This document shows positions 42,169 to 54,749 of a DNA stretch of 64,000 nt, piece by piece. How positions within the stretch are numbered: position 1 is the stretch's first letter; each line of letters opens with the position of its first letter. The position numbers and the translations under genes are program-made. The notes under the pieces are model-generated. The model was not told where the DNA came from. It made no database searches and saw nothing but the letters and a program-made list of their open reading frames with translations. The stretch is from the NCBI GenBank assembly GCA_037952775.1, contig JBANAY010000003.1:20026001-20090000 (forward strand). Reading direction: 5' to 3'. Origin of the DNA: Clonostachys chloroleuca. Taxonomy: Eukaryota > Ascomycota > Sordariomycetes > Hypocreales > Bionectriaceae.

Positions 42169-43816
42169 CTAGTAGATGTACCTGAAATCTAGTGCCTGGT
42201 CACCGTGCTTTCCGTTTTCTGTCTTTCCCTCCGCCAACAGTCGTTCTTTTTGTGCCATACGACGCCGGAGTAGAGTATAAATCAGCACTACACTGATCAA
42301 TGCACCAGCCTCCAGTCCCAAAGAGACGGCATTTCCCTTGATGTAGCGCGGCTTGTCTGATGCTGGGTAGATCTGCGAGGCCACAAGACCGGAGATGTTT
42401 CCAACAGATATGACCATGGCGATGGCCACGGACCGTTTGTAGTCTGGTTGAGTGTTGTTGGAGACCCATCTAGAATATCGGGGTAATTTGTTAGCTTCTA
42501 AAGATGACAATATAGCAGATCGAAGGCACGAGTTACTAACGTTACAAGAATGGAGTTGAAGGAGTAGACTCCAGCACCAACCACAAACATGCCTGCAAAC
42601 CCAGCTGCCTTATCCGCAGACCCAATGCAGATGGCGTATCCAACGATAACCAAAAGAGGCGAGTGAATGAGGCACGCAGCACGTCGGTTATAGCGATCGG
42701 ATACGAATGTCGAGATACCGGTTGTGATGGCAGCTAATACGTAGACTGGGATTGAAAGGTAGTTGGCTTGAAGGGATGTGTAGCTGAGGAGGAGTCATGG
42801 TGTTAGCGTAAGTGATCAAAAAATTATTGGAGAGATGTCTTACTTGAGACCAAGTAGAATAGTTGGTAAAAAGGTGCTGAACCCAAACATCGCGATGGAG
42901 GAGCAGAACAGAGACGCCGAAGCAAGGTAGATCATGGGATCAGTGATGGCCATCTTGACTTCCTTCCAGTCAAGAGTTCCGGAGCTCGAGGGCGTCGTGT
43001 TCTTGGCTTTGATGCTCTTCATCGTTTCCCTCTCTTCCGGCTTGAGGAACCACGCAGTCTCAGGGGATGTCGGGAGACTGACCCAGCACGCAAGTCCGAT
43101 TCCGAATGAGATGGTTCCCTCAACAATAAATAGCCACCGCCAAGCTTCAAGCCCGTGCCTGGCTCCCATGGATTGGATTCCGTATGCAAACAGACCTCCG
43201 AATGCACCCGAGAGAGCAATGGAGATGTACAAGACGGCAACTCGCTTGCCCTGAGAACCGCGGGGATAAATCATGGAAATGACAAAGGTGAGGGCTGGGA
43301 ACAGACCGGCCTCGAAGATACCTAGGAGAACACGCATGGCAATCATCTCTCTGTAGCTGTTGACAAATCCTGTTCCAAGAGTGATGGCACTCCAGCAAAC
43401 AATGGCAACAGCAAGCACGCGGCCTGGCCCGAATTTCTTCACAGCAATAACCCAAGGAGTCTCGAAAATCACGTAGGGGATGTAGAAATACATGGAAATA
43501 TCGTTGAAGTCGTTGCCTTTCATTCCGGTGCTCTCTTCTAAACCAAAAACGCGTGCATTGCCTGTACCGGAACCGCAAGGCGATGTCAGCAACCATTCGC
43601 AACAGATTCTCAAGTGTATTGTTAAAGAGTATTACCGATATTTGTGCGGTCTAGGTACGCAAAGATCACTAAAATGGCCATCTGCGGCATGACGAGCCAG
43701 TCAAATCTGGACAAGACAGCACGCTCATTGTCACTGTAGATCTCTTCGATCTCGCCAGTCGCGACAACAGGCGAGGTGACCTCTGGGTCAGATAGCTCAT
43801 TCTTTTCGTTCGACAT
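42169..43816 (-). CDS. MFS permease of the anion:cation symporter family (Dal5/Tna1-like)
   Basis: Exons 43636-43816, 42844-43561, 42541-42783 and 42169-42469 encode 480 residues. ACS-family hallmarks are LDRTNIGNAR after helix 1, YFYIPYVIFETPWVIAVKKFG, MRVLLGIFEAGLFPALTFV, then WRWLFIVEGTISFGIG and SLPTSPETAWFL. VTWVSNNTQPDYKRSVAIAM in the second half is typical. Known fungal relatives take up allantoate, ureidosuccinate, nicotinate, vitamins or other organic anions at the plasma membrane. The donor GTTAGT of the last intron (42470-42540) was chosen to give TWVSNN. It is head to head with an M20 amidohydrolase that acts on carbamoyl compounds in its family, so a ureido acid cargo is plausible (inference). 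Confidence 0.9.
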
Positions 43817-44452
43817 GATATGTAGTAAGATTCTGCAGTGGAGAAATCTAGGTTTGATGGTAGGTTTGAAGACACAGAGTCATACTTCGGTGAGGATCAG
43901 CACACTCTTAAAAGGCAACTCCATCAACATGGGGTCTGGAGGAACTGCTGATACAGGCCCAAGGAACCGGGTATTACTCGTAGCCCCATTGGCTGGTGTT
44001 ATCTCTATCTCGGTTCCTCTGACCACAACTTGCGGAGAAATCGTGCTCCACAGGGAACGCCGACGGCGGATATAATGCTTTGACACATCATGATCCACTC
44101 AACCCCGCAAACTACAAGCCAGTGAAGGCTTATCGTCGAGAGGGTTTATGGGTCTAGTCCGCCGTCGGCGTTGCCTTCGAATCCACCCACTGACTAGCAG
44201 AGAGACAGCTGGCCGTGTCTCGTAAACGGGAGCCGGCGAACCACAACCGGCGGCGTTGCATGTTACCCCTCCAGCCCTGTCATGCATTAGCCGGCGAGGG
44301 AGAGGGGCCCGATGCAAGGACTAAAGGTAGCTTAAAAAACGAGCCTGTCCTTGCATTCATCTGCCTCCATCTCGACATTCACCTGGTTTGATGTTGATCT
44401 AGCCCTGTCGCTTTTGATTGAATAAATCGTTTGCTCTCCCACAGTCTCAAGC
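43817..44452. promoter_or_regulatory. bidirectional promoter with a perfect 15-bp inverted repeat
   Basis: Between the permease and the carbamoylase starts, AACGCCGACGGCGGA at 44056-44070 recurs inverted as TCCGCCGTCGGCGTT at 44158-44172, a 15/15 match with 87 bp between. CGG/CCG triplets suggest Zn2Cys6 binding. GATAA-type sites occur inverted at 44007-44011 (TTATC within AGATAA) and 44130-44134, as expected of nitrogen-controlled genes. Confidence 0.6.
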
Positions 44453-46083
44453 ATGAGTCCATCCGAAGTTCCAGTCCTGAGGGTCAACCAGGCCCGCCTG
44501 GCAGAAACTCTTCATGAAAGCTGCCAATTTGGAGCAGCCCATCCCTATGGAAGGTGTGTTAATCTACGCCCCATTAAAGCCTCGCTCGTTTTATTTCCTT
44601 CTTCTGTGTTTCTTTCTCCCCCAGTGAGCGACCATGGCTGATGTTCTGAGTTTAGCGACACAACCGAGACCGGGATGGCCAGATTAAGTCTTGATGACTC
44701 CGACAAGGCCGTCAGGGACTGGTTCATCAAGTCTGCCGAGTCCCTTGGCTGCAAAGTGTCAGTTGATGAGATGGGAAATATCTTTGCCGTCCGGCCTGGC
44801 AAGAACAACGATGCGCCTCCCATCATGATGGGCTCGCATCTCGATACGCAGCCCACCGGCGGCCGCTACGACGGTATCCTCGGAGTCCTGGGCGGTCTGG
44901 AAGTTTTGAAGGTGCTAAACGAGAACTCTCATGAGACGGAAGGCCCCGTTGGTGTGGTCGACTGGACAAAGTAAGAATACCCTGCCCAGTCTAGAATGTT
45001 TGTTCTCCAGCTCACATGGTCAATTAAAGCGAGGAGGGCGCCCGATTCCCAAAGATGGCTGTATCTTCTGGTGTTTGGGCCGGGCAAGTTCCCTTGGAAG
45101 ATGCTTGGAATCTGAAAGAAGTGACTGCAAATCACGACAGTCCCAAGACCATGAAAGAAGAACTCACCCGGATCGGTTATTTGGGCAAAAACCCTGCCTC
45201 ATATCGCTCGAACCCTTTTGCTGCCCACTTTGAGTTACATATCGAGCAAGGCCCCATTTTGGAAGATCAAGGTCAAAAGATTGGCGTTGTAGAAGGTACG
45301 ATTTGGAATTTCCGTTCGCTTTTTTTGGTTGTGTGCTAATTGGCGATCTCGACAGGCGTCCAAGCCTTCAAGTGGTTTGAGATTACAGTCAAGGGAAGGG
45401 ACAGCCACGCTGGTACCACGCCTCTCTATGCGCGAAAGGATTCCGTCTTGAGTGCCGCGAGAATGGTTGCCGCTGCCAATCCTATTGCTAAGCGTCTCGG
45501 GGGATTGACAACTACTGGCATCTTTGAGACCAAGCCAGGAACTGTCAATACCATGGCACACACCGTAGTTTTCACACTCGACATCCGCCACATGAAGAAT
45601 GAAACTCTGAGCCAGATGGAGGAGGAATGCCGAGCCGAATTTCAGAGGATCGCACATGAGGATAGCGAGAAGGGCGTTGAAGTTGATTGGAAGCTGCTCG
45701 TTGACAGTCCTGCTGTGGAATTCAATCCTGACTGTATCCGTGCCGTCGAGCAAAGCGCCACTGATGTCTGCTCGGCGCTCCCACAAACACACCCAGATGG
45801 TAAATTGTGGCGGAGGATGATCAGCGGTGCTGGCCACGACAGCTGCTATACCAACACGAGATGCCCGACTAGCATGATCTTCACACCCACGAAGGATGGA
45901 ATCAGTCACAACCCTGTTGAGTACTGCTCTGCCGAAGATTGGTATGCCCCTCCCCGTTTCCAAGTACCTCAGCTTGACTATAACCTCTAACTCTTTGATA
46001 GTGCCTTGGGTGCTAGCGTATTGCTGGGTGCTGTTTTACGATATGATAAGCTTCGTGCGGAGCGTGGAGACTTTGCTTCATGA
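44453..46083 (+). CDS. M20-family amidohydrolase (hydantoinase/carbamoylase type)
   Basis: Exons 44453-44553, 44656-44970, 45030-45295, 45356-45941 and 46002-46083 encode 449 residues. Metal-site motifs in order: GSHLDTQPTGGRYDGILGVL (His and Asp), NEEGARFP (Glu pair), HIEQGPILE (His) and near the end a His in GAGHDSCY. The dimerisation domain begins with VTVKGRDSHAGTTP-like sequence. This arrangement defines the amidase/hydantoinase/carbamoylase group that includes N-carbamoyl-L-amino acid hydrolase, beta-ureidopropionase and allantoate amidohydrolase; these release ammonia and CO2 from a ureido group. No peroxisomal tag (ends GDFAS). Fusing exon 1 to 2 gives HPYGSDTTETGMARL, a family-conserved start of the domain. 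Substrate within the group is unresolved. Confidence 0.9.
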
Positions 46084-46340
46084 AACCTGTAATATAGATA
46101 TACGTAGGATTTGGGTCGATTGGTGCAACCGTGAATATATTCAAATTGGTTGCAAGGAAGCCTCGCTGAGGGTCATGTCGCTATCCACTGGCTCGGCAGG
46201 ATCAGCTCGTCTGGCTCTGGCTAGTTTGGCGCTGTTTCTTGTTAGACTGGTCATGCATTTTTACCTAGGAAGGCCATTCTAATACCGCGATCTCGCCAAG
46301 GACATTCTTTGTAGCATAATAAGATTAGATACCATGTAAC

Positions 46341-46911
46341 CTATTGCGCAGAATTGAGAAAAAAAAAGCAGACTCGCAGACGTACCGCGAGAAGATCGTT
46401 GAGAACCTACACATGAATGAGCAGTTCTTGTAGGATCGAATGAATAGTTAGGATGGGGAGAGAACTTACCCCTATGTCGCCCTCTAGGCGCTATTATACC
46501 ACATACTTAGTAAATCTTTTCCATCACTCCGTTCCAAATGAGGCATAACTACCTCGTTCATGATCCTGCGAGCCTAGAAAGCGTCATTATATGCGTGATG
46601 CCCTTATAAGCTCCGACAACTAATCTCTTACCTCCTCACGGCGACGGCCCCTCTTAAATTCTAGTAAGTGTCTGTGTTGGTGACGTCTGTTTCCAAGAAG
46701 TTGTCACTTACCTCCATGGCATGTTGCTTTCTTTATGCAACATTTGTCAACATGCTTTTCTTATCTATCACACAAAATATTGTAATCTTACGCCAATCTG
46801 ATCGATGGCCTTCTGCAAGATTGTTGGATTTACCAGAGTTAGACAGCAGGAGAACATGCATAACTTACTGTTTCCTGCCTTCGCCACCACTAAGGGCAGG
46901 GGCCTTGGCAT
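46341..46911 (-). CDS. probable micro-exon gene, 71-residue product
   Basis: Seven exons on the minus strand (46869-46911, 46792-46812, 46712-46726, 46632-46660, 46553-46573, 46470-46490, 46341-46406) of 43, 21, 15, 29, 21, 21 and 66 bases join in one frame. The product starts MPRPLPLVVAKAGNKGH, has a basic central stretch GEFKRGRRREEARRIMNE and ends in a short hydrophobic tail. Five of the six donors are GTAAGT/GTAAGA and one is GTAGTT; all acceptors end in AG. Several introns carry CTAAC/TTACTAAG-like branch sites. The last exon may instead splice at GTACGT to a further exon ending near 46251. No family is recognised; the basic helix could bind nucleic acid (inference). No single long ORF exists here, so it would be missed by ORF searches. 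Confidence 0.4.
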
Positions 46912-48133
46912 GAACTAAGCACGAGTCTTCGACAATATAAACAGAGCCTCTGGAAACCTATGGGGGCAGCAGGAGAAGCCTCGGAGGCAGCAATTGCGGC
47001 TGGAGAGGTTGGGGGCCTGAGGTGGGGGGAGAGCGCGGGCGCGGGCGCCAAGGTGTGGGCAGCAGAGGCGGCGGCGGCGATTTCGGCGGCAGTGCGACAG
47101 AATGCTTAGCGTCGCTGAATCGATCATTCGTCTCGGGAGTCCATTCGTTTCTGACTCGGCCGTATGGCTGAAGCTCTTTTCAGACACGCTCGTCTTGCGA
47201 CTTGCGCCCAAACAGGCGAAGGATTGGAGACTGGAGGATCAGAGTAAATCACAATACTGATCTCAGGCAGTTACCAGCCTGTACAGAGGAAGCTAATGCT
47301 GCCTCAGGTGTCAAAGCTGCCTCAGGTATCGACCGGGCGGGGTCGACACGCATTGAAAGGTCGAGGAAGGAGCTCTTCATGTTGCCCCTGCAAAGGTTCT
47401 GTCGCCTCTTTTCCAAAGGACTTTGAACCACGCTCCTTCTGCTGGCATGGCAACAAAAAAAAAAATACCATTCCTTCCACCCACAATATCATCATCCAAT
47501 ATGACTATTCTATCCCTTAACTGCTTTTTTCTCTTCGGTCCTATCTCAGCCATCATCAGAGTGACAGGTATGTTCTTCACCCTCCATGTCCCCATTATCT
47601 CGTTGTTTTTTACCCTTGCAGTGTGAATTGACAGAAAAACTTTTCAACAGTCGAGAACTCGTGGGTAACTACCATTTCCTTGTGATGTTTTTGCTATACT
47701 CTTTGGTTAACAAGCTTTTGCAATGTTCCAGTAGATTGACCATTATGTCGGACGCAAGTTTCTCCATCCAAGATCATGCCTGAGAGCTAAACTAATGATA
47801 CACTAGGACACTGCCAACGATGGTCTCGCGGGGGTTTCTCCTGCACGCGGTAGGTCTCCCCAAGTCGAACTTGGTTATTATTGACACTGCTAATTCAAAT
47901 AGCTTGCGTCCACTATTAAGTTACATGTGGCCACACCACGCAGCCATAATGAGAGAACTCAACCAATTCAACATCTACGACATCGTAGCTCACTTTGCTG
48001 CTTGGCCTATGTATTATTATGTTCAATCGTAGAACGTTTGAACTTCCTTCACTCAAAACAACAAGGAGAGGTGGAAACGGGAATAGGTTGACCGCAGCAA
48101 ATAACAAGCTAAAGAACACACCTAAAATTTCTA
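46912..48133. other. intergenic region, no supported gene
   Basis: Contains several donor/acceptor-like strings on the plus strand (for example GTATGTTC near 47567 and TTGCAG near 47623) but no frame survives joining them. A short direct repeat, GCTGCCTCAGGT, occurs at 47298-47332. Nothing else supported. Confidence 0.35.
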
Positions 48134-49269
48134 TCATCCGGTTCCATCGGTACTCGGTAATGGGTGTAAGACTCTGAATAGTCGTTCACGATAGCCCGGC
48201 CTATTTCCAGGTGGTTGATGGGCAGGCCTGCAGAGATTATCCAGCTTCCACATGAACCGTGAGATTGGCACACCAGACCGGCAAGTAATAAAGCAACACT
48301 CCTTTGGGTAGTCCCACATATAACATTCCACATATTTCGTCTTTCCGTCAATGAAAATTTCATCATCTATCTTATGCCGGTCAGGTATATGTTCTTCACT
48401 ATAAAGAACATCAGCACGGTATGTGCCGTCCCTTTCTCTTCCAGGTTTGTACTTGGCTGGGAGCCGTCCTCCACGGTCAATCAACCATATCCGAGTCCAC
48501 CGAGGGATGTAGGTGGATGTCCACGCCCAGCATGCTCTTATTAGTAGCCCCCTAATGGATGGTTCATAGAGATGCTCGAGCATAGACTTATGACTGTATT
48601 CCAAACCATCATCCCAGCTGTCGTGGAACTCAAAGGCAATGTTGATACCTGAGTACTTCGGAAGGCAAAAGAAGGGAAGCCGAGTGAGCAAGATATCCCA
48701 TCGGAGGGTAGCACAGATACGCAAATCTTCTGGTGCAAATCGGAGACATATAATATCACGCCTGCATATATCAATACATATACGTTGATCCTGATTGTAT
48801 GTCGCAACAACGGCCTTGTGTAGGGGGCATTTCGCGCCTCCAGTATGTACCCGCCTTTCTTCGTGTCGTCAAGGTGATAGAGAAGCACCGCGCGAGATTC
48901 CCTGCATGCAGTTCGTAGGCTAGCATCCCAATAGTAGAGAAAGCGATTGGTCTTGGTCCAGGATTGTGGCTTTTGTGGCTTCGTATATAGCTTAGGATAG
49001 CGAGTATATGAGGGTTTCCTATCCGCGTCCCGTCGGACACGTGGCTCTTCAGCCATGGTAGGCTTGTCGATTAGCATAGAACGTAGCAAGGTCTGTCGAT
49101 TTCCTTCGATATTATCGTTGAACAATGAATAATAATGAATCCTCGGGGTGGGATCAGAACAGATAGCCATCCGCCAAATGGTCCAACGTAACTCGGTGGG
49201 CAATTTGGAGAATTTTGTAAAACGATTCAGAGAATCGGACAATTCCGTCGCGCGGGTCTCTGAATTCAT
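48134..49269 (-). CDS. 2EXR-domain protein
   Basis: Two exons (48851-49269 and 48134-48761) give 348 residues. FTKFSKLPTELRWTIWRMAI near residue 17 is the start of the 2EXR domain (PF20150), an F-box-like fold common in large families of fungal proteins of unknown role. TACRESRAVLLYHL is the second conserved element (CREAR-like). The intron with GTACAT/ATGCAG ends (89 bp) restores frame to RDIICLRFAPEDLR, the third element. If the intron is wrong, a frameshift must be invoked instead. The remaining C-terminus is rich in Trp, Arg and Tyr with no further domain. The flank to the right is A/T-rich. Confidence 0.6.
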
Positions 49270-50815
49270 ATTTATTGAGACGGGGTGATAAAAGTTTTAT
49301 CGTAGGCAAAGGTTGGTTATTTTGGATATGAAAAGTAGATGTTGAGCAGTTTAGACATCCATGTAAGCCAGGGGATATAGCGGTCAGTTAATATTTCTTA
49401 AAATAAGCCCATGCATCTTTCTTTCGATATTCCCAGCCTACTAGAGATTAAAATTTGAACCTTAACCTAATGATCTAGACAAGATGTTCTAGTAAAGCTA
49501 GAGCTGGCATGCTAGGCAATTTGGATTATACTGCGAACTATATGTTGGTGTCGGCTAGGATAGTGACGAACCCTTTTTCTTGGTTTGATAGCTATAGGTA
49601 GAGTAAGAGATAGAGGGAAGATATGGGGTTAAATTCACGGGAAGAGCGAATGGGAGACTCAGACGACTATTTAATAAGATTTATGAGGCAGATCCCCTCA
49701 TTCACCCGAAGGGTGAATTTCGGTCCTATACAATATACTGAGACGAAAGGTTTCATGATATATAAGAAAGTTTGAGTATAAAGTTAAATAATAATAGAAA
49801 ATACCAGATCTGATATTTCAATACAATGAATACTCCATCTTATAGTATTTATCTACCTTTGGCCTTTATTACTATGCATTTGGTGGATAAGCTATGGGAG
49901 GGCGAGAGAGTTTGAGTACAAAGTAAACAAACAGTAATGGAAGATGCGACGCCCGATATCTTAACACAATAATGCAAAGGGCTAAAAATTAGAAGTTCTA
50001 CTGGCCTAAGGCTATGGCTATACAGAAAGAAAGCTCTATAAGCCTTTATACCGATGACTCGCTTACCGTCGGGGTGAGCCGCTCATTGGATCCCTATTTA
50101 TCCTACGCTCATCGACCTAGCTATCACAAACACAGCTTTGCACTTATTTTTAAATCCAAGCACTTCAACACACTAAACCTAAACCTTCAGAAACCCAGTA
50201 GGTACCAATAGCCCCTTAGCCAGAGTCCGAGAATTTGTCACTCCATCTTTTCCGCTTTCACCCGTTGGCAAATCAGGTTCACTTCACCACCCATGCATTC
50301 CCAATCCAAATACTTGACTCCTCTTGGCTCTCTAAGCACTTCAAAAGTCCAAAGCATAAACAGGGGGATCCTCCACATTAAATGCTCGTCTTATACGGCT
50401 GGCCCCCTAGCTAACCAACACCGCTGAACGCCAAGAATCTGAACCAAAGTTCCTCCTGACAATGCATACCAAGCTGCCGACTGACACATAACTCGGCCAA
50501 TAATGAGCCAACAATGCCATTGCCGAGACATCGAGGCTTCACTTGAGGGTACTTTTGGGATCCAAAGTGCCAGAGACTGCGCCAATTTTGAGAAGCTCGG
50601 TTCGAGACAATGTATCAAACTGGGGAAGTTCGGTGTTTCTGAAGTATAAAAGCACCAGAAAGGACAGCGTCAGTCGGTCCTTAAGCTCTCAACCTAAGCA
50701 GTGCTCTCTCCTTGACCCTGTACCCTTAAATCATCCAATTCCAAACCACTCCATTCTCAGGGCATTGTAAAACCTACAAAGCCACCACGATACAATCTTT
50801 GCAAAGACAAGCAAA
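49270..50815. other. A/T-rich gene-poor region with direct repeats and a hairpin
   Basis: Imperfect direct repeats of ~65 bp lie at 49766-49829 and 49905-49974; the left copy is richer in A and T. A perfect 7-bp inverted repeat with a 3-base loop, TTCACCC-GAA-GGGTGAA, lies at 49701-49717. The short ORFs have no domain. This resembles a decayed repeat. Confidence 0.4.
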
Positions 50816-51130
50816 ATGCAATTCTACAAAATCCTCACCGTGGCTTTCGCCACATTCGCATTGGTATCAGCAACACCAGTTGCGGAAGCCCCTGACCAAG
50901 TCATGAACATCGCACCACGTCAAAGCACCGCCCCAACACCTTGCACGCCGGGCAGGTACAGGTGTGACGGGAGTTGGATCTTCACATGTAACTCATCCAG
51001 GAAGTGGGTGCTCTCGGCCAAGTGCAACTCAGGCTGTGCTCGTCGGCATCGGGTGGCCTCACCGCTTACTGCCGCTGTTAATGTGCCTGGATTTAAGAGG
51101 GGACCAGGCGGTACGGTAGATTCAATCTGA
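50816..51130 (+). CDS. small cysteine-rich secreted protein, C-terminus out of frame
   Basis: The ORF encodes 104 residues. MQFYKILTVAFATFALVSA is a signal peptide; APRQ may be a propeptide end. A cysteine-patterned domain follows: CTPGRYRC, then CNSSRKWVLSAKC and NSGC. This spacing resembles small chitin-binding-like or effector-type domains that normally end in a further C-x-C or C close to the stop. In this frame the sequence after NSGCA loses the pattern (RRHRVASPL), whereas the next frame reads SSASGGLTAYCRC and then stops at 51075-51077. A one-base indel around 51032 would explain both. The protein as read may therefore have a foreign 30-residue tail. A CT-rich leader precedes the ATG. 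Confidence 0.6.
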   Translation: MQFYKILTVAFATFALVSATPVAEAPDQVMNIAPRQSTAPTPCTPGRYRCDGSWIFTCNSSRKWVLSAKCNSGCARRHRVASPLTAAVNVPGFKRGPGGTVDSI

Positions 51131-51655
51131 CTGCCGAGCGCCGAAGGAATATTACTGTGGAACTAGATTAGGTTGGGCTCGCTTAAATGTAAATAACATC
51201 CTTCGATGTTCTGCAGTCTGCTCCATTTTATGAATACGTGTCGACTAGTATGTTTCTATAGATATCATTGATGTTTGCTTATGCTAAAGGCGTTGGGAAA
51301 GCCGTGGCCGTTCTCCCAGTCGCTGCCGCGATGTACCTGGCAAATGGTCAGCACAACAGTATGGAGTTGTACGACACAAGGTTAAGAGACCAGGGAAGAT
51401 CCTGTCATCGATGGTTCACTAGCCATTTATTCATACTAATTCTCTGGATGTAAGCAACAGTCATGCGACGAGCATGAGGATCGGACCACTCTTACTCTCA
51501 ACTGGCGCACAAAAACACGCACCAAACACGCACCAAACCCTTCTTGAGATGACACTTCCCGTTACTCTCTTCAGCTTTCGATTTCTCCAACTTTCCGACC
51601 TAGAATACTCACTGTACAATACTTCCCGCTTTGTTTAACATCTTCCTTAGCATCC
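51131..51655. other. intergenic region, no supported gene
   Basis: 3' region of the cysteine-rich protein and upstream region of the APH-type gene. A 12-bp direct repeat near 51513-51536 reads ACGCACCAAAC/ACGCACCAAAC. Confidence 0.4.
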
Positions 51656-52907
51656 ATGAGCGGCTCAGAAGTCTCTGGTTTCGAGTGGGTAGCCACCCTC
51701 TGGGGTCTTGAGCCTCGGTGGACCATCGAGCTTGATGAAGTCGCCATCCAAAAGACAGCCCAGCTTGCTCTCCAGCGGCCATGTCCCGATTCTATTCAGC
51801 TCTTGGCTGAGGGTACTTTCAATAGGGTCTTCTCTGTGGGCACTGATAACCCAGAGGCTGTGATCCGTATCAGTATGCCAATTCTACCAGAGATGAAAAC
51901 GGAGAGTGAAGTAGCAACAATTCACTGGGTGCAAACCCATACATCTCTCTCCGTTCCGGGGATTCTCGCATATCAATCTCATGGAAAAAATCAAATAGGA
52001 TTTGAGTGGATTCTATTGGAAAAGTTGGAAGGGAAGACTCTAAGCGATGCTTGGAGGGATATGGACTTTACAGCCAAGCAACGTCTTGTTCGCCAGATTG
52101 CCCAGTTCTATTCCGACACCTTTTCCCACCAAACGAAGACTATCGGAAGCCTATATGAGAGTTCTTCCTCTGAAAGCCAGACCACGCACATCGGAAAATC
52201 AACTTCCTTCGGAATTTATGCTAGAGACCCTCAAATCCAAGTTCGCCGAGGCCCCTTTACTTCATGCAGGGACTGGATAACCGTGACGCAGAAGAGATAG
52301 ACTGCAAGTACCGCCTTGAGATCGCGAAGAACAATCCGATGACGAGGAAGGGGAGGATTCCGAAGATCTTGAGACATCACTCATAATTCTTGCTAAATTG
52401 AAGGGCCAAATCGTCAGCTTCTTTCCTGAGACAAGTCCAGAACGAACAATCCTCATGCACGACGATCTCAACAAGCAGAATATCATCGTTGACGCGGCGG
52501 GGAGCTTGTCCGGTGTGGTCGACTGGGAAGGGGTATCTGCCTGCCCGCTGTCCATAGCCTGCCAGTACCCCGGCTTCTTAGATGGCAAAGACACTAGAAC
52601 CAAACCCGTTAAGAGTTCCTATATGTACGACGAGAATGGGAAGGTCAACGAACTCTATTGGGAACACTTGGAATTCTGGGAACTCCATCAATTGCGAATT
52701 ATATTCATGGATACTATGCAGGCTTTGCAGCCTCGTTGGGTAGAAGTGTTTAACAAGACTCAAAGGCAGAGAGACTTTTACATTGCTATCTGGACCTACG
52801 ATAATCCTTTGAACAGCAAGAGATTAATGAAGTGGTTAGGTGATCTTGAATCAGGTACTCCTAATGTGATGGGGCTAGAGGAAAGAATTCACAATAGTAT
52901 CTTGTAG
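51656..52907 (+). pseudogene. aminoglycoside phosphotransferase (APH)-fold kinase-like gene with frame breaks
   Basis: The N-terminal part (51656-52300) has the APH/choline-kinase-like N-lobe: LAEGTFNRVFSVG, VIRISMPILPEMKTESEVAT and FEWILLEKLEGKTLSDAW. The C-terminal part (52398-52907) has the catalytic MHDDLNKQNIIVD (H-D-D-x4-N) and VVDWEGVSACPL metal-site Asp, plus RWVEVFNKTQRQRDFYIAI. Between them the conserved GPFTSCRDW is followed by LDNRDAEEID in a second frame and by SDDEEGEDSEDLE in a third. No GT-AG intron joins the parts without removing conserved residues. It is thus probably an inactive gene, or sequence errors affect this spot. Intact fungal relatives are numerous and mostly uncharacterised. 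Confidence 0.6.
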
Positions 52908-53019
52908 TTTGTCTTTACTTCCATCGTCTTTCTTTTTATAGAAACCTAAATGACGACGATACTCGATGAACGCCACATCCTATAAAACGCCACGTGAGAA
53001 AATGACACTCTGCGACTAA

Positions 53020-54749
<1,730 letters not shown>

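Noticed and set aside
47423..48200. A second multi-exon small gene on the plus strand
   Set aside because: Several donor- and acceptor-like sites exist, but every combination tried meets an in-frame stop.
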